A stretch of DNA of 6,098 nt from an uncultured Clostridium sp. (GTDB lineage Bacteria > Bacillota > Clostridia > TANB77 > CAG-508), in NCBI GenBank assembly GCA_948465625.1, contig CAOJXM010000071.1:1-6098 (forward strand), written 5' to 3'. Below, one piece after another: positions 5,884 to 6,098 of this stretch. Position 1 is the first letter of the stretch. Every line of letters begins with the position of its first letter. The notes beneath the pieces were generated by a model. The model was given only the letters and a program-made list of their open reading frames with translations. It had not been told where the DNA came from and did not search any database. A program made the position numbers and the translations under genes.

Positions 5884-6098
5884 TTATTTTCCTCCTTCTA
5901 ATGATTGGATATAAATTTTAGCACAACATTCACAATCAAATTCTGCTCGATGAAAACCATCTTCTGTAATGCCAATTTCTCTGGCAATGGTTCCTAATTT
6001 GTGGTTTGGTAGGTATGGATATAATTTTCTACCTATTTGAACGGTATCAATCACTCTGTTTTTAGAGAAACTGTGATTTGAATGCCATTGCAAAAATT
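5884..6098 (-). CDS. DEDDh (DnaQ/PolC-epsilon-like) 3'-5' exonuclease, C-terminal fragment
   Basis: Only the last 71 codons are inside the window; the gene continues beyond the right edge. The readable end shows VIDTVQIGRKLYPYLPNHK, then LGTIAREIGI, and HRAEFDCECCAKIY. The HRAxxD block is the Exo III motif of DEDDh exonucleases, with the catalytic His and Asp five positions apart. DTxxxxRKLYP-xxxxHKL is the usual spacing element before it. The first readable residues (FLQWHSN) fit the end of the Exo II region (NxxFDxxFL). Exo I and most of Exo II are therefore off-window. The protein ends soon after Exo III, so it is a stand-alone exonuclease or the C-terminal domain of a fusion rather than PolC or DinG. 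Such enzymes trim DNA or RNA 3' ends using two metal ions; the substrate here is unknown. It is first of the visible genes in the operon with the TSCPD protein and trmFO. Confidence 0.85.
   Translation of the reverse strand, partial: FLQWHSNHSFSKNRVIDTVQIGRKLYPYLPNHKLGTIAREIGITEDGFHRAEFDCECCAKIYIQSLEGGK

Noticed and set aside
6091..6093. TTG as a start codon for the exonuclease fragment at the right edge
   Set aside because: The reading frame stays open to the window end, and the upstream Phe plus the missing Exo I and II motifs show that the TTG is an internal leucine of a truncated gene.

Overview
The window reads as a chromosomal stretch from an AT-rich, low-GC Gram-positive bacterium (Firmicutes/Bacillota). 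The reasons are strong AAGGAGG-type Shine-Dalgarno sites, the rpsB-tsf pair, a folate/FAD-dependent TrmFO, a small TSCPD-domain protein typical of Clostridia-like genomes, and heavy A/T third positions. I cannot place it more precisely from sequence alone. All supported genes lie on the minus strand, so transcription runs from the right edge to the left edge.

Unit 1 (5' end, about 6098-4229): the C-terminal part of a stand-alone DEDDh 3'-5' exonuclease, then an 87-residue TSCPD protein whose start codon directly follows the exonuclease stop, then trmFO after a 13-nt gap (tRNA uracil-54 methylation). A strong intrinsic terminator closes the unit.

Unit 2 (4247-1015): a monocistronic gene for a 1035-residue, highly charged protein that I do not recognise. 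Its promoter sits inside the trmFO terminator. The protein has an N-terminal coiled coil, two tandem copies of an acidic linker plus a helical module, a third divergent module, a charged helix and Q-rich tract, one more globular-looking segment, and two almost identical 31-residue repeats near the C-terminus. A short hairpin terminator follows.

Unit 3 (about 1034 to the left edge): rpsB (ribosomal protein S2) followed after 18 nt by tsf (EF-Ts), which is cut by the window edge. The promoter again overlaps the preceding terminator. The roughly 100-nt leader carries four alternating complementary hexamers that could form mutually exclusive hairpins.

The flanking genes are ordinary translation and tRNA-modification genes. 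The large repeat protein is the one real unknown. Its modular, recently duplicating architecture and the two nested terminator-promoter junctions are the features most worth a second look. No mobile element, CRISPR array, tRNA or rRNA was seen. The only two intergenic stretches over 100 nt are 900-1059 and 4168-4292, and both are explained by terminators, promoters and leaders.
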